Shown here: positions 27,159 through 35,544 of the stretch, in pieces
Position numbering within the stretch: the first letter of the stretch is position 1
Layout: every line of letters begins with the position of its first letter
Source of the DNA: Salinicola endophyticus
Lineage (GTDB): Bacteria; Pseudomonadota; Gammaproteobacteria; Pseudomonadales; Halomonadaceae
Reading direction: 5' to 3'
Length of the DNA stretch: 64,000 bases
Assembly (NCBI RefSeq): GCF_003206575.1
Contig: NZ_PZJO01000003.1
Location: 124,001 to 188,000 of the forward strand
Translations under genes and position numbers: made by a program
The notes under the pieces: generated by a model
The model's database searches: none
What the model was told of the DNA's origin: nothing
What the model saw: only the letters and a program-made list of their open reading frames with translations

Positions 27159-28283
27159 TCAACGCTCCTCCGGCTTGGGGCTGGCCGCATCACGGGCACC
27201 TTCGACTTCGGCCTGGCGCGCGGCATGTTCGCGACGCAGCCGCCTGAGCAGATCGAGCTCGGACTGGAAGTCGACGTAGTGCGGCAGCTTCAGGTGGGAG
27301 ACGAAACCGGAGGCGTCGACGCTGTCGGCGTGGGCCAGCACGAACTCCGCCTGCTGCGCCGGGCCGCTGATCGGCTCGCCCAGCTCCTCGGCGCGCAGAG
27401 CGCGATCGACCAGTGCCATGGCCATGGTCTTGCGCTCGTTGTGGCCGAAGGCGAGGCCATAGCCCCGGGTGAACTGCGGCGCGGCCTCTCGGCTGCCGCC
27501 GAACTGGTTGATCATCTGGCACTCGCTCAGCGCGATCTCGCCGACGCAGATCGTCTCGTCCCACTCCTCGACATGGATCTCCACTTCCACCTGGCCCTGG
27601 CGAATCTCACCGGCGAACGGATGGTTGCGGCCGTAGCCGCGCTGGGTGGAGTAGCCCAGCGCCAGCAGGTAGCCCTCGTCGCCGCGGGCCAGCATCTGCA
27701 GCCGGGCGGCGCGCTCCATCGGGTAATCCGGCGGATCGCGGGTGATATCCATGGGCTCGCTGCCGTCGTCGATCGCCTGCTCCACCAGGCCCTCGTCGTT
27801 GAGCAGTTCTAGGATCTGCGGGCAGGGCTCAGCATCGGTGACGTCATCCCGGGTCTCGGCAGGCGGCACCTCAGCGCCGGCCAGCTGGAGGAAGTCGAGC
27901 AGCCGATGGGTGTAGTCGTAGGTCGGGCCCAGAATCTGGCCGCCGGGAATATCCTTGTAGGTGGCACTGATGCGCCGTTCGATGCGCATGCCGGCGGTGT
28001 CGAGCGGCTCGCTGACCGCCAGCCGCGGCAACGTGGTGCGATAGGCGCGCAGCAGGAACACGGCCTCGGTGAGGTCGCCACTGGCCTGCTTGAACGCCAG
28101 CGCGGCGAGTTCGGGATCATAGAGCGAGGCTTCGCTCATCACCCGGTCGACAGCCAGACGCAACTGATCGCCGATCTGGGCGACCTCGATCTCCGCACGG
28201 TCGCGATCGCCCCGGCGGCGGTCGGCCAGCCAGCGGTGGGCACTGGCGATCGCCTGCTCGCCTCCCTTGACGGCAACGTACAT
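27159..28283 (-). CDS. phnI: C-P lyase core subunit PhnI (purine ribonucleoside triphosphate phosphonylase)
   Basis: 374 residues, slightly longer than E. coli PhnI (354) because of a charged C-terminal tail (RRLRREHAARQAEVEGAR). MYVAVKGGEQAIASAHRWL is the family start, and QLRLAVDRVMSEASLYDPEL, PGGQILGPTYDYTHRLLDF and GYSTQRGYGRNHPFAGEIRQG are conserved blocks. PhnI, helped by PhnG, PhnH and PhnL, replaces the adenine of ATP by the phosphonate. Its start overlaps the phnH stop by one base. Confidence 0.96.
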   Translation of the reverse strand: MYVAVKGGEQAIASAHRWLADRRRGDRDRAEIEVAQIGDQLRLAVDRVMSEASLYDPELAALAFKQASGDLTEAVFLLRAYRTTLPRLAVSEPLDTAGMRIERRISATYKDIPGGQILGPTYDYTHRLLDFLQLAGAEVPPAETRDDVTDAEPCPQILELLNDEGLVEQAIDDGSEPMDITRDPPDYPMERAARLQMLARGDEGYLLALGYSTQRGYGRNHPFAGEIRQGQVEVEIHVEEWDETICVGEIALSECQMINQFGGSREAAPQFTRGYGLAFGHNERKTMAMALVDRALRAEELGEPISGPAQQAEFVLAHADSVDASGFVSHLKLPHYVDFQSELDLLRRLRREHAARQAEVEGARDAASPKPEER

Positions 28284-28966
28284 CAGTTCACCTCCTTGGC
28301 ATCGGCGCGCGTGACGCGGGTGCTGCGTGGCACCGCCGCCAGCCGCGCGCCGCAGCCGAAGATCATGTCCAGCCCCTGGGGGAAGCTGGTGCGATTGGCG
28401 CCAAGGCGGCTCATCAGCCGCCGACAGCCGGGGCTGTCACCGATATCGAGCAGCCGCGAGTCGGCGATACCGGGGCCACTGAGCCGCCAGCCGTTGGTAT
28501 CGCCGCGTGCCTCGTTCGAATCGTTTTCCAGCCGCTCGACGGCGACCAGCAGCGTGGTGCCGCGGTCGGGGTAGGTATCGCTGCCCAGCGCAAACGGCAT
28601 CTCTGGATCGAAGGCGTCATGGGTCAGCAGCGCAAAATCGGCGCTCGCCGGGTCGTCGGTGATGCGCGCCCCGGTGTGGAAGGCCAGCGCCTGGCGCAGG
28701 GCCGGCGAGTCGAGATCGGCGGCGATCCACACACGTGTCTCGAGATCGCAGAGCGTCAGCACCACGCCCCATAGCGCGGCGCCCAGGGCGTCACTCGGCG
28801 GTGCGGGCAGTACCAGCGTCTCGAGCGTGCCCGGCTCGGACATCGCGCCGAGGATCTGGCGAAACAGGCGCTGGCTGTCGTGGGCGGGGTCGGCCAGCCC
28901 GGGCCAGGCTGCACTCACCGTCTCTCTCTCCACCCTCTCTCTGTTTTCTCTTTCTCTCTGCGCCAT
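28283..28966 (-). CDS. phnH: C-P lyase core subunit PhnH
   Basis: 227 residues from ATG 28966; a GTG at 28972 would give 229. The family region begins at WPGLADPAHDSQRLFRQIL (about residue 22), followed by AMSEPGTLETL, FALGSDTYPDRGTTLLVAVE and FPQGLDMIFGCGARLAAVPR, as in E. coli PhnH (194 aa). The additional N-terminal 20 residues are almost only Arg and Glu (QRERENRERVERE), coded by a GA-rich tract. GTG codons just after this tract (for example before SAAWPGL) are preceded by GGAGAGAGAG and could be the true start. PhnH is a structural subunit of the PhnGHIJ core. Confidence 0.93.
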   Translation of the reverse strand: MAQRERENRERVERETVSAAWPGLADPAHDSQRLFRQILGAMSEPGTLETLVLPAPPSDALGAALWGVVLTLCDLETRVWIAADLDSPALRQALAFHTGARITDDPASADFALLTHDAFDPEMPFALGSDTYPDRGTTLLVAVERLENDSNEARGDTNGWRLSGPGIADSRLLDIGDSPGCRRLMSRLGANRTSFPQGLDMIFGCGARLAAVPRSTRVTRADAKEVN

Positions 28967-28971
28967 TGTCA

Positions 28972-29409
28972 CTACCCCCTGACCAGCGTGAAGAAATCGA
29001 CCCGGGTGGCAGCAGCGGTGGCGGCATCACGTCGCTGGCGCTCGGCGAGTTCGTCGGCCAGCGGCGCCAGCACCTGGGTCTCGAGTGCCTCCTGCCACTC
29101 CGCGTGCTGGGCGACGGCATCGGCCAGCGCGATCAGTTCAGCGTGACGATGGTCGCGCCCGCGCACCCAGCCGTGGCCAACGGTGCCGTCATCGAGCGCC
29201 ACGCTGGCACGGGTCAGGGTCATCTCGCCCAGGTGGAAAGCGTTGCCGGTGGCGCCGATGCGCCCCTTGAGCATCGCCATGCCGGTCTCCGGCCCGCGCA
29301 GGCAGCGGTGGCCGGGCAGCCGGCCCAGCGCGCCCCAGTGGGCCTCGATGTGGTGACGGGAGGAGAGCGCCAGCAGCCGCTGGCGGGCGCCTCGGGAGGT
29401 GCGAGTCAT
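28972..29409 (-). CDS. phnG: C-P lyase core subunit PhnG
   Basis: 145 residues, E. coli PhnG being 150. GPETGMAMLKGRIGATGNAF (about 40-59) and LGEMTLTRASVALDDGTVGH are the conserved blocks, followed by GRDHRHAELIALADA. PhnG pairs with PhnI at the centre of the C-P lyase core complex. Its ATG overlaps the phnF stop (ATGA), so it is translated in step with the regulator. Confidence 0.95.
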   Translation of the reverse strand: MTRTSRGARQRLLALSSRHHIEAHWGALGRLPGHRCLRGPETGMAMLKGRIGATGNAFHLGEMTLTRASVALDDGTVGHGWVRGRDHRHAELIALADAVAQHAEWQEALETQVLAPLADELAERQRRDAATAAATRVDFFTLVRG

Positions 29410-30227
29410 GCGTCGTCCTCGTCGGATGGAAAGAGAGCGGAAGCGGCGCTTGCGCCGGGGCTTGCGTGGCCCTGGCCCGCGGCTTCCTCGAAATCCCGGC
29501 CCGCGGCTTCTTCGAAATCAACGTGGTAGGCGAGCCGATCGGCACGCGCCCGCCCCACGGAGACCTCCACCAGCGCCCCCTCGGCATCGGTGTTGTCGCT
29601 GGTCATCACCAGCAGCGGAGCGTTGAGCGGGCACTGCAGCCAGCGGGTGTCGTCGCGATCGGCGCCGACGGCGTCGATGCGCACCCGCCGCCGATGCAGC
29701 TGCAGGCCGTAGTGCTGGGTCAGCAGGGCGCGGGTGGAACCGCCGCGATAGCGCGCCAGCCAGCCCGGTACCCGCGCCGGATCGAACCAGTGGCGCAGTC
29801 GCATCAGCGGGGCGTCGTCGACGGTGCGCACGGTGTCGACCCGCAGCAGCGGCTCGCTGGCGGGGCGCCCGAAGCGCTGGGCGATGGACTCGGGAGGCTT
29901 CACGAGCCCCTGCTCGAGACAGCGGGTCGTCGAGGGCAGCCCGAGGCCGGCCAGGTTCTGGGTCACCTTGCTGCCGGCGCTGACGGCGTAGTCGAGCCGG
30001 CGGTCGACGACCTGGGTGCCGCGCCCCTGATGGCGGGTCACCATGCCGGCGGCGACCAGTTCGTCCAGCGCGCGACGCACGGTGTGGCGGTTGACCGCGA
30101 AGCGCTTGGCGAGCTGCGCCTCGGTCGGCAGCAGATCGCCCGGGGCATAGTCGGTATGGACCTCGCGCACCAGCACCTCGGCCAGTTCGCGGTAGCGGGG
30201 TAGTGTCAAAACTTGTCTAGACATCAT
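29406..30227 (-). CDS. phnF: GntR/HutC-type regulator PhnF
   Basis: 273 residues from the first of two adjacent ATGs. The GntR winged helix is at about 10-75 (PTEAQLAKRFAVNRHTVRRA, GMVTRHQGRGTQV). The UTRA effector domain is at about 95-245 (RTVDDAPLMRLRHWFDPARV). PhnF proteins repress phosphonate genes. A palindrome TGTCTAGACA that fits the HutC operator rule GT-N-TA-N-AC overlaps codons 2-5 of this gene, suggesting self-repression. A duplicated octad near the C-terminus (DFEEAAGRDFEEAAGQ) is an in-frame tandem repeat peculiar to this copy. Confidence 0.93.
   Translation of the reverse strand: MMSRQVLTLPRYRELAEVLVREVHTDYAPGDLLPTEAQLAKRFAVNRHTVRRALDELVAAGMVTRHQGRGTQVVDRRLDYAVSAGSKVTQNLAGLGLPSTTRCLEQGLVKPPESIAQRFGRPASEPLLRVDTVRTVDDAPLMRLRHWFDPARVPGWLARYRGGSTRALLTQHYGLQLHRRRVRIDAVGADRDDTRWLQCPLNAPLLVMTSDNTDAEGALVEVSVGRARADRLAYHVDFEEAAGRDFEEAAGQGHASPGASAASALFPSDEDDA
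30214..30223. promoter_or_regulatory. Candidate PhnF operator at phnF start
   Basis: Perfect palindrome TGTCTAGACA containing GTCTAGAC, an exact match to the GT-N-TA-N-AC consensus of HutC-subfamily GntR regulators. It overlaps the first codons of phnF, where bound protein could block initiation. A 7/8 copy lies upstream of phnC at 33408-33415. Confidence 0.65.
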
Positions 30228-30262
30228 CGGATACGCTCAAACCTGGATTGGAATATCCTCCG

Positions 30263-30471
30263 GGCCGTCTACGAAAAGTCGCCGAGCGACGCCCAGCCCT
30301 AGGCCCGTTCCCTACGGGCCAACGCACTTCCCACCTCCCTGTGGGTCGCAAGGCAAAAATTGGCGAAAAAGCGGAGTTTACGTGTGTGTAAATGAGCATT
30401 TTTGACCGGGCTGGCGTTCCAGCCGATTTTTAACGCGGTATGGGCGAGCGCAGGCAGTTTTCGTGATGGCC
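30263..30471. mobile_element. MITE-like intergenic element between phnE and phnF
   Basis: The 243-bp gap between phnF and phnE is filled by a sequence with imperfect inverted ends: GGCCGTCTACGAAAA at the left (from 30263) and GGCCATCACGAAAA read from the right end (30471) inwards. The similarity extends several bases further. Inside are three hairpins: GGCCCGT/ACGGGCC near 30312-30330, CCCAC/GTGGG, and GGCTGG/CCAGCC at 30409-30424. No ORF is present. The right end abuts the phnE stop codon. I see no clear target duplication, so identification as a mobile element is tentative. Confidence 0.5.
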
Positions 30472-31265
30472 TAGATGAAGCGCTTGCGAACACGCTGCGA
30501 CACCATGTCCAGCAGCGTCACGGCGACGATGATCACCAGCATGATCGTGGCGGTCTCGGTGTACTGGAAACCGCGCATGGTCTCCCACAGCGAGACGCCG
30601 ATACCGCCGCCGCCGACCATGCCGAGCACCGTGGCGGAGCGAATATTGGATTCGAAGCGATAGAGGCTGACCGAGATCCACAGCGGCAGTACCTGGGGGA
30701 TCAGGCCGAAGACGATCTCTTCCAGCCGCCCGGCACCGGTGACGCGGATACCCTCCATCGGCCCGGCGTCGGTGGCCTCCACGGCTTCCGAGAAGAGCTT
30801 GGCGAGCACACCGGTGGTATGCACGAACAGCGCCAGGGTGCCGGCGAAGGGGCCGAGCCCGACGGCGACCACGAAGAGCATTGCGAACACCAGCTCGTTG
30901 ATCGCGCGGCAGGCGTCCATCAGCCGCCGCACCGGCTGGTTGATCCACCAGGGCGCCAGGTTGTCCGACGAGAGCAGACCGAAGGGGATGGCGAAAAGCA
31001 CCGCCAGCAGCGTGCCCCAGATGGCGATCTGGATGGTGACCAGCATCTGATCGATGTAGTGGTCGAGACGCCCGAAGGTGGGCGGCACGAAGTCGGCGGC
31101 CAGGGTCGCCATGTTGCCGGCGTTCTGGAACAGCAGGCTCGGCGCCATCTCGGCGCCCTGCCAGGCCCAGCCCAGCACGACGACGGCAATGGCCCAGCCC
31201 AGCAGCGTGGTCCAGCGGCGTCTGCCGGATCGGGCGCGGATGTCGAAGGAAGCGGCGCTTTGCAT
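30471..31265 (-). CDS. phnE: Phosphonate ABC transporter permease PhnE
   Basis: 264 residues from ATG 31265. One TM helix near the N-terminus ([17 protein letters not shown]) is followed by a binding-protein-dependent transport domain with about five more helices. The EAA-like loop is [20 protein letters not shown] (about 170-189), and [16 protein letters not shown] near residue 220 is typical of PhnE. It forms the inner-membrane channel with PhnC as ATPase and PhnD as binding protein. A 93-bp gap separates it from phnD. The next gene, phnF, is separated by a MITE-like insert that may weaken readthrough. Confidence 0.95.
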   Translation of the reverse strand: MQSAASFDIRARSGRRRWTTLLGWAIAVVVLGWAWQGAEMAPSLLFQNAGNMATLAADFVPPTFGRLDHYIDQMLVTIQIAIWGTLLAVLFAIPFGLLSSDNLAPWWINQPVRRLMDACRAINELVFAMLFVVAVGLGPFAGTLALFVHTTGVLAKLFSEAVEATDAGPMEGIRVTGAGRLEEIVFGLIPQVLPLWISVSLYRFESNIRSATVLGMVGGGGIGVSLWETMRGFQYTETATIMLVIIVAVTLLDMVSQRVRKRFI

Positions 31266-31359
31266 GTGCGTTGTCCTGACGAAATCGGTGAAGGCCGGGG
31301 TGGCGCTATCGCTGGCGGCCGAGCGCTGTCCGCGACCTGCCGCCAGCGAGGGACATGGC

Positions 31360-32394
31360 CTAATCGACCATCGCCGTGGTGTGGTCGGCCTGAGCGGCGT
31401 CACGCGCTTCCATACGCTGGTTCAGCGCATCGAGACGGGCGTCGAGCTCTGCCAGCTGTTGCTGCTTGGCGCTGGCATCGAGGGAGTCGTCGGCGGCGAC
31501 CTGGGCACGCTGCTTGAACAGCTCGAGCTGACGAATCGGCAGCAGCTGGTCGTTGTCGGAAGCCGCGAACCCGGACCACTGCAGCGGCTCGAGGATCGCT
31601 TTCTGCTCGTCGGTATCGCCGTAGCCGAGGAAGAACTGGCGCAGTTCATCCTTGGTCTGCTGCGGCAGATTGGTGCGCCAGACCAGCGGATCGGACGGGA
31701 TCAGCGGTGACTTCCAGATCACCTTGAGCTGGGCGGCCTTGTCGGGATGGGTGATTTCGAGGCGCTCCATGCTCTCGGTATTGAACGTGGCGACGTCGAC
31801 CTGGCCGTTGGCCACGGTCAGTGCATTGGTCTCGTGGTTGGCGTTGAGGGTGCGCTTGAACGCGGTGTTGGGATCGACATGGTTCTTGGCGAAGACGTAG
31901 TAGCCCGGCACCAGATAGCCCGAGGTGGAGTTGGGATCACCATTGCCGAAGGTCAGCTTGCTGGCATTGGCGAGGATGTCCTGAACATCGTTGTAGGGGC
32001 TGTCCTGATTGACGATCATCAGGCTCCAGTAGCCCGGCGCGCCGTTGGCGGCGACGGTCTGGGCGAAGATCTCGCCGCCGGCGCGGTCGACCGCTTCCAT
32101 CGCCGACTTGTTGCCGTACCAGGCCAGGTCGATCTTGTCGAAACGCATCGCCTGGATCACTGCGGCGTAGTCGGTGGCGAAGAACGGCTCGACCTTGACG
32201 CCCAGGGCATCGGACATGTCATCCAGAAACGGCTGCCACTGGGTCGCCTGATTGGTGCTCGACTCGGTGGAGATGATGCCGAAGCGCAGTGGCTCGTCGG
32301 CGGCCTGGGCGGAACCGGCGGCAAGCGTACCGCCGAGCAGACCGACCCCAGCGATCAGAGGCAGGGCCGTGCGGCGCAACAGGGAGGAGATCAT
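31360..32394 (-). CDS. phnD: Phosphonate ABC transporter substrate-binding protein PhnD
   Basis: 344 residues from ATG 32394, preceded by AAGGAAA. Signal peptide 1-31 ([21 protein letters not shown]). The mature part starts [16 protein letters not shown], and has [28 protein letters not shown] (positions about 75-102), the phosphonate-binding pocket region. The C-terminal 50 residues are a charged coiled-coil tail ([19 protein letters not shown]), as in other PhnD proteins. It captures phosphonates in the periplasm for PhnCE. Confidence 0.95.
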   Translation of the reverse strand: MISSLLRRTALPLIAGVGLLGGTLAAGSAQAADEPLRFGIISTESSTNQATQWQPFLDDMSDALGVKVEPFFATDYAAVIQAMRFDKIDLAWYGNKSAMEAVDRAGGEIFAQTVAANGAPGYWSLMIVNQDSPYNDVQDILANASKLTFGNGDPNSTSGYLVPGYYVFAKNHVDPNTAFKRTLNANHETNALTVANGQVDVATFNTESMERLEITHPDKAAQLKVIWKSPLIPSDPLVWRTNLPQQTKDELRQFFLGYGDTDEQKAILEPLQWSGFAASDNDQLLPIRQLELFKQRAQVAADDSLDASAKQQQLAELDARLDALNQRMEARDAAQADHTTAMVD

Positions 32395-32484
32395 GTCGTT
32401 TCCTTGAAGTGTCGTTGGTGATGACGCTTTGGGTGTGGTGCGTGGGTGAGGTGTCATGGGCCTTGAATCGCCCGCCCGAACGGC

Positions 32485-33309
32485 TCAGCCCACCGCATGC
32501 AGCGGCGGCGCGAACCGGTGATCGGCTTGGCGAGCTTCGAGCTCATCGAGGCCCGCGTTCTCGTAGAGCGCCTGCAGGCGAGCGTCGGTGAGGCCGGCGA
32601 TGGGCCCGTCGTAGTAGAGGCGCCCCTGCTTCAGCGCGATGGCACGACGGCAGTAGCGGCGGGCGACGTCGACCTGATGCAGGGTGACGACGATGGTGCG
32701 GCCATCCTCGCGATTGATGCGCTGCAGGATCTCCATCACCTCCCGGGCACTGCGCGGATCGAGGGAGGCGATCGGTTCGTCGGCGAAGATCACCTCCGCC
32801 TCCTGCACCAGCGCCCGAGCGATGGCGACGCGCTGCATCTGACCACCCGACAGCGTATTGGCGCGCTGGTGGGCCAACCCGACGATGCCGACCCGCTCGA
32901 GGGCCCGTAGCGCCTGGTCCCGTTCCTGTTGGGTGAAGCGGCCGGTCAGGGCGCGCCAGCGCGGCATCGCGCCGAGATGGCCGACCAGCACGTTGGTCAT
33001 GACGCTCAACCGGCCGGCAAGGTTGAACTGCTGGAAGATGTAGCCGCAGCGACGCCGCTGTTCGCGGCTGGCCCCGAGCAGACGTCCGCCGCGCTGCACG
33101 TCGCGATCCAGTACCCGCACATGGCTGTGCGACTGGCGGTCGGCGCGGCTCAGGCCGATGAGGTGACGCAACAGGGTCGACTTGCCCGACCCCGACGGCC
33201 CGATCAGCGTGACCAGCTCGCCGGCGTGGATCTCGAAACCGATCTCGCGCAGCGCCGCATGGGTGCCGAAGGATTTGTCGAGCCGTTCGACGCTAACGAT
33301 GGCAGTCAT
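32485..33309 (-). CDS. phnC: Phosphonate ABC transporter ATPase PhnC
   Basis: 274 residues from ATG 33309. Walker [20 protein letters not shown] (about 35-53), signature [17 protein letters not shown], Walker [16 protein letters not shown] and [14 protein letters not shown] are intact. It is the first gene of the phn locus. Its 277-bp upstream region holds a candidate PhnF site (33408-33415), a single PhoB-like half site, and the terminator of the gene upstream. The gene is followed after 90 bp by phnD. Confidence 0.95.
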   Translation of the reverse strand: MTAIVSVERLDKSFGTHAALREIGFEIHAGELVTLIGPSGSGKSTLLRHLIGLSRADRQSHSHVRVLDRDVQRGGRLLGASREQRRRCGYIFQQFNLAGRLSVMTNVLVGHLGAMPRWRALTGRFTQQERDQALRALERVGIVGLAHQRANTLSGGQMQRVAIARALVQEAEVIFADEPIASLDPRSAREVMEILQRINREDGRTIVVTLHQVDVARRYCRRAIALKQGRLYYDGPIAGLTDARLQALYENAGLDELEARQADHRFAPPLHAVG

Positions 33310-33407
33310 ACGATTCGTCCCGGAAAGTGTCGGGCCGTGATTCGGACTACGAACCCCTGGCCCCGAAGTGTTGAGCACAGTCTGGCGACGTCGTGTGACG
33401 CTTATTT

Positions 33408-33415
33408 ATCTAGAC
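33408..33415. promoter_or_regulatory. Candidate PhnF operator upstream of phnC
   Basis: ATCTAGAC (GTCTAGAT on the minus strand) matches seven of eight positions of the GT-N-TA-N-AC rule. It shares TTGTCTAGA with the perfect site at the phnF start. It lies about 100 bp before the phnC start codon, where the phn promoter is expected. Confidence 0.5.
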
Positions 33416-33456
33416 AATTAAGAAGGGATGACAGCTGGGGCGGCTTCGCGGGGCAC

Positions 33457-33480
33457 AAAAAAAGCGCCCGGAGGCGCTTT
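33457..33480 (-). terminator. Rho-independent terminator of the epimerase gene
   Basis: On the minus strand AAAGCGCC and GGCGCTTT pair around a 4-base loop and are followed by seven T in total. It insulates the phn promoter from the gene ending at 33587. Confidence 0.88.
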
Positions 33481-33586
33481 ATCAGAGATTTCAGCAGGTT
33501 GAAAAAGTCCGTCATCGAATCGACATCGATTTGTCGTCGAACCGTCACAGGCAAGTGGCGGCGCGCGTCGAGCTTGCGCGCTCACC

Positions 33587-34465
33587 TCATGCCTTCTCCT
33601 TGGCCGGTAGAAAACCGCCCTGCTTGAGGATGTCGGCGTAGCCTTCGCGGAAGGAGGGGTAGTGGAAGGTGTAGCCCGAGGCGCGCAGGCGAGCGTTGTT
33701 GCAGCGCTTGCTCGAACGCCGACGCAGCGGTGACTGGATCACCTCCGGCGTTTCCACCTTGAGCTGCTTGGCGATCCACGCCATCACCTCGTGCAGTGGC
33801 GCCGACTCGCCGTCGCTGGCGAGGTAGATCGATTCCAGCGGCTCGTCGCGCTCGGCCATCCCGATCAGATGCGCCAGGACCCCGGCGCAGTCGTCGCGAT
33901 GAATGCGGTTGGAGTACATCGGCGGGTTGGCGGCGGCGATCCGGCCCTCTTTCACCTGGCGAATCAGGCGGTCGCGGCCCGGGCCGTAGATGCCGGAGAG
34001 GCGCACCACGGTGCCTGGCAGCGTATGGTCGAGCAGCGCCTGCTCCGCTTCGCGCATCAGCGTGCCGGAGAAGCCGTTGGGCTCGGTGGGCGAGGTCTCG
34101 TCGACCTCCTCGCCGCCCTGCTGGGCGTAGACGCTGGTCGAGGAGACGAAGAACAGCCGCCTGGGCGGCGTCTCGCGCTGGGCGAACTGGGCGATCACCG
34201 CCTTGAGCCCTTCCGGGTAGGCCGCGGCGTAGGCGCTCTCTTCGAAGCGATCGGCGGTTACCGCATAGATCACGAAATCGGCATCCGGTAGCGCGGCCAG
34301 CGCCGCGTCGTCGGTGACGTCCAGCGCCACCGGCTCGATGCCGGTGCCTTCCAGCGCGCCGGCGTTGCGCCGCGCGCCGATCACGCGATGACCGGCGGCG
34401 ATCAGCTGCTTGCCGAGCTGGGTGCCGATATCGCCGCAACCTAGAATTAATGTGGTTTTCTTCAC
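33587..34465 (-). CDS. NAD(P)-dependent epimerase/dehydratase family protein (YeeZ-like SDR)
   Basis: 292 residues from GTG 34465, with AGGGA just upstream. LILGCGDIGTQLGKQLIAAG is the Rossmann nucleotide-binding site of an extended/atypical SDR. RLFFVSSTSVYAQQGGEEVD carries the Ser/Tyr region, and VVRLSGIYGPGRDRL and RIHRDDCAGVLAHL are typical of the family. The canonical YxxxK is not obvious, as in YeeZ-type members. The function is unknown. It is divergent from oxyR over a 158-bp region and ends at a strong terminator. Confidence 0.82.
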   Translation of the reverse strand: MKKTTLILGCGDIGTQLGKQLIAAGHRVIGARRNAGALEGTGIEPVALDVTDDAALAALPDADFVIYAVTADRFEESAYAAAYPEGLKAVIAQFAQRETPPRRLFFVSSTSVYAQQGGEEVDETSPTEPNGFSGTLMREAEQALLDHTLPGTVVRLSGIYGPGRDRLIRQVKEGRIAAANPPMYSNRIHRDDCAGVLAHLIGMAERDEPLESIYLASDGESAPLHEVMAWIAKQLKVETPEVIQSPLRRRSSKRCNNARLRASGYTFHYPSFREGYADILKQGGFLPAKEKA

Positions 34466-34623
34466 CTTTCCCTGGCCTCTTGGTAAAACATCCTTGTTAA
34501 TACATCCGTGAAGACACGAATGACCACGAGAGACGGTCTCAGGTCACAGACGTGGGTGACGTCTGCGGCCCTTTGCGATGATTCTCTTCTCTGCGAATTA
34601 AGGGAGCCTTTCGGTCCCACCTC

Positions 34624-35544
34624 ATGACTCTAACAGAACTCCGTTACATCGTAACCTTGGCGCAGGAGCGTCACTTCGGCCGCGCTGCCGAGCGCTGCTT
34701 CGTCTCGCAGCCGACGCTGTCGGTGGCGGTCAAGAAGCTCGAGGAGGAGCTCGGCATCGCGCTGTTCGAGCGCTCCAAGTCCACCGTTCAGGTGACCCCG
34801 CTGGGCGAGCGTATCGTCGAGCAGGCTCACCGCGTGCTGGAGCAGGCCACGCTGATCAAGGAGATGGCCAGCGAGGGCAAGGACCAGCTGATCAGCCCGC
34901 TGCGCATCGGCGCCATCTACACCATCGGCCCCTACCTGTTCCCGCATCTGATTCCGGCGCTGTCGCGCATCGCCCCGCAGATGCCGCTCTACATCGAAGA
35001 GAGCTTTACCGGCGTGCTGCGGCGCAAGCTGCGTAGCGGCGAGCTGGATGCAATCTTCGTCGCACTGCCGTTCAACGAGCCGGATGTGGTCACCAAGACG
35101 CTCTATCAGGAGCCGTTCGAGATCCTGCTGCCGGCCGGTCACCCGTGGACCGAGCGTGCCGCGATCGACAAGGAGGATCTGCTCAAGGAGCGCCTGCTGT
35201 TGCTCGGCGAGGGCCACTGCTTCCGCGATCAGATCCTCGAGGCGTGTCCGGCGATCAACGCCCAGCTCAACAACCCCGAGAACACGCTGATCGCCGAGGG
35301 TGGCTCGCTCGAGACGATCCGCCACATGGTCGCCTCGGGGCTGGGGATCACGGTGCTGCCCAAGCTGGCCATCGGCACCAGCCACTACGAGGGTGGCCTG
35401 CTCGAGAGCCGGCCGTTCAAGGGGGACGTGCCCACGCGCAGTGTGGCCCTGGCCTGGCGCGCCAGTTTCCCGCGGCCGCGCGCGATCGACGCGCTGATCC
35501 AGGCGATCGATCAGGTTCACGGTAGCGACGTCGAGGCGGCATGA
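34624..35544 (+). CDS. oxyR: Hydrogen peroxide-inducible regulator OxyR
   Basis: 306 residues (E. coli OxyR 305). LysR-type helix-turn-helix at 15-40 (GRAAERCFVSQPTLSVAVKKLEEELG). The two redox cysteines are in GHCFRDQILEAC (about 199 and 208), matching Cys199/Cys208 of E. coli OxyR, so peroxide sensing by disulfide is expected. GGSLETIRHMVASGLGITVLP is the conserved C-terminal block. The recG start overlaps its stop (ATGA). The peroxide-producing lodAB operon lies 2.4 kb downstream, which may be chance. Confidence 0.96.
   Translation: MTLTELRYIVTLAQERHFGRAAERCFVSQPTLSVAVKKLEEELGIALFERSKSTVQVTPLGERIVEQAHRVLEQATLIKEMASEGKDQLISPLRIGAIYTIGPYLFPHLIPALSRIAPQMPLYIEESFTGVLRRKLRSGELDAIFVALPFNEPDVVTKTLYQEPFEILLPAGHPWTERAAIDKEDLLKERLLLLGEGHCFRDQILEACPAINAQLNNPENTLIAEGGSLETIRHMVASGLGITVLPKLAIGTSHYEGGLLESRPFKGDVPTRSVALAWRASFPRPRAIDALIQAIDQVHGSDVEAA

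Noticed and set aside
26324-27226. Upstream start for PhnJ at 27226
   Set aside because: It would overlap phnI coding sequence by about 68 bp and adds a non-conserved Arg/Pro-rich stretch; ATG 27157 has GGAGGAG and the family N-terminus.
30409-30431. Plus-strand terminator GGCTGG-CGTT-CCAGCC followed by ATTTTT
   Set aside because: No plus-strand gene precedes it; it is more likely an internal hairpin of the MITE-like element.
33428-33434. PhoB-like half site CTGTCAT (minus strand) upstream of phnC
   Set aside because: Only one 7-bp half is present; no second CTGTCAT at the 11-bp spacing of a Pho box. Phosphate control by PhoB remains possible but is not supported by this sequence.
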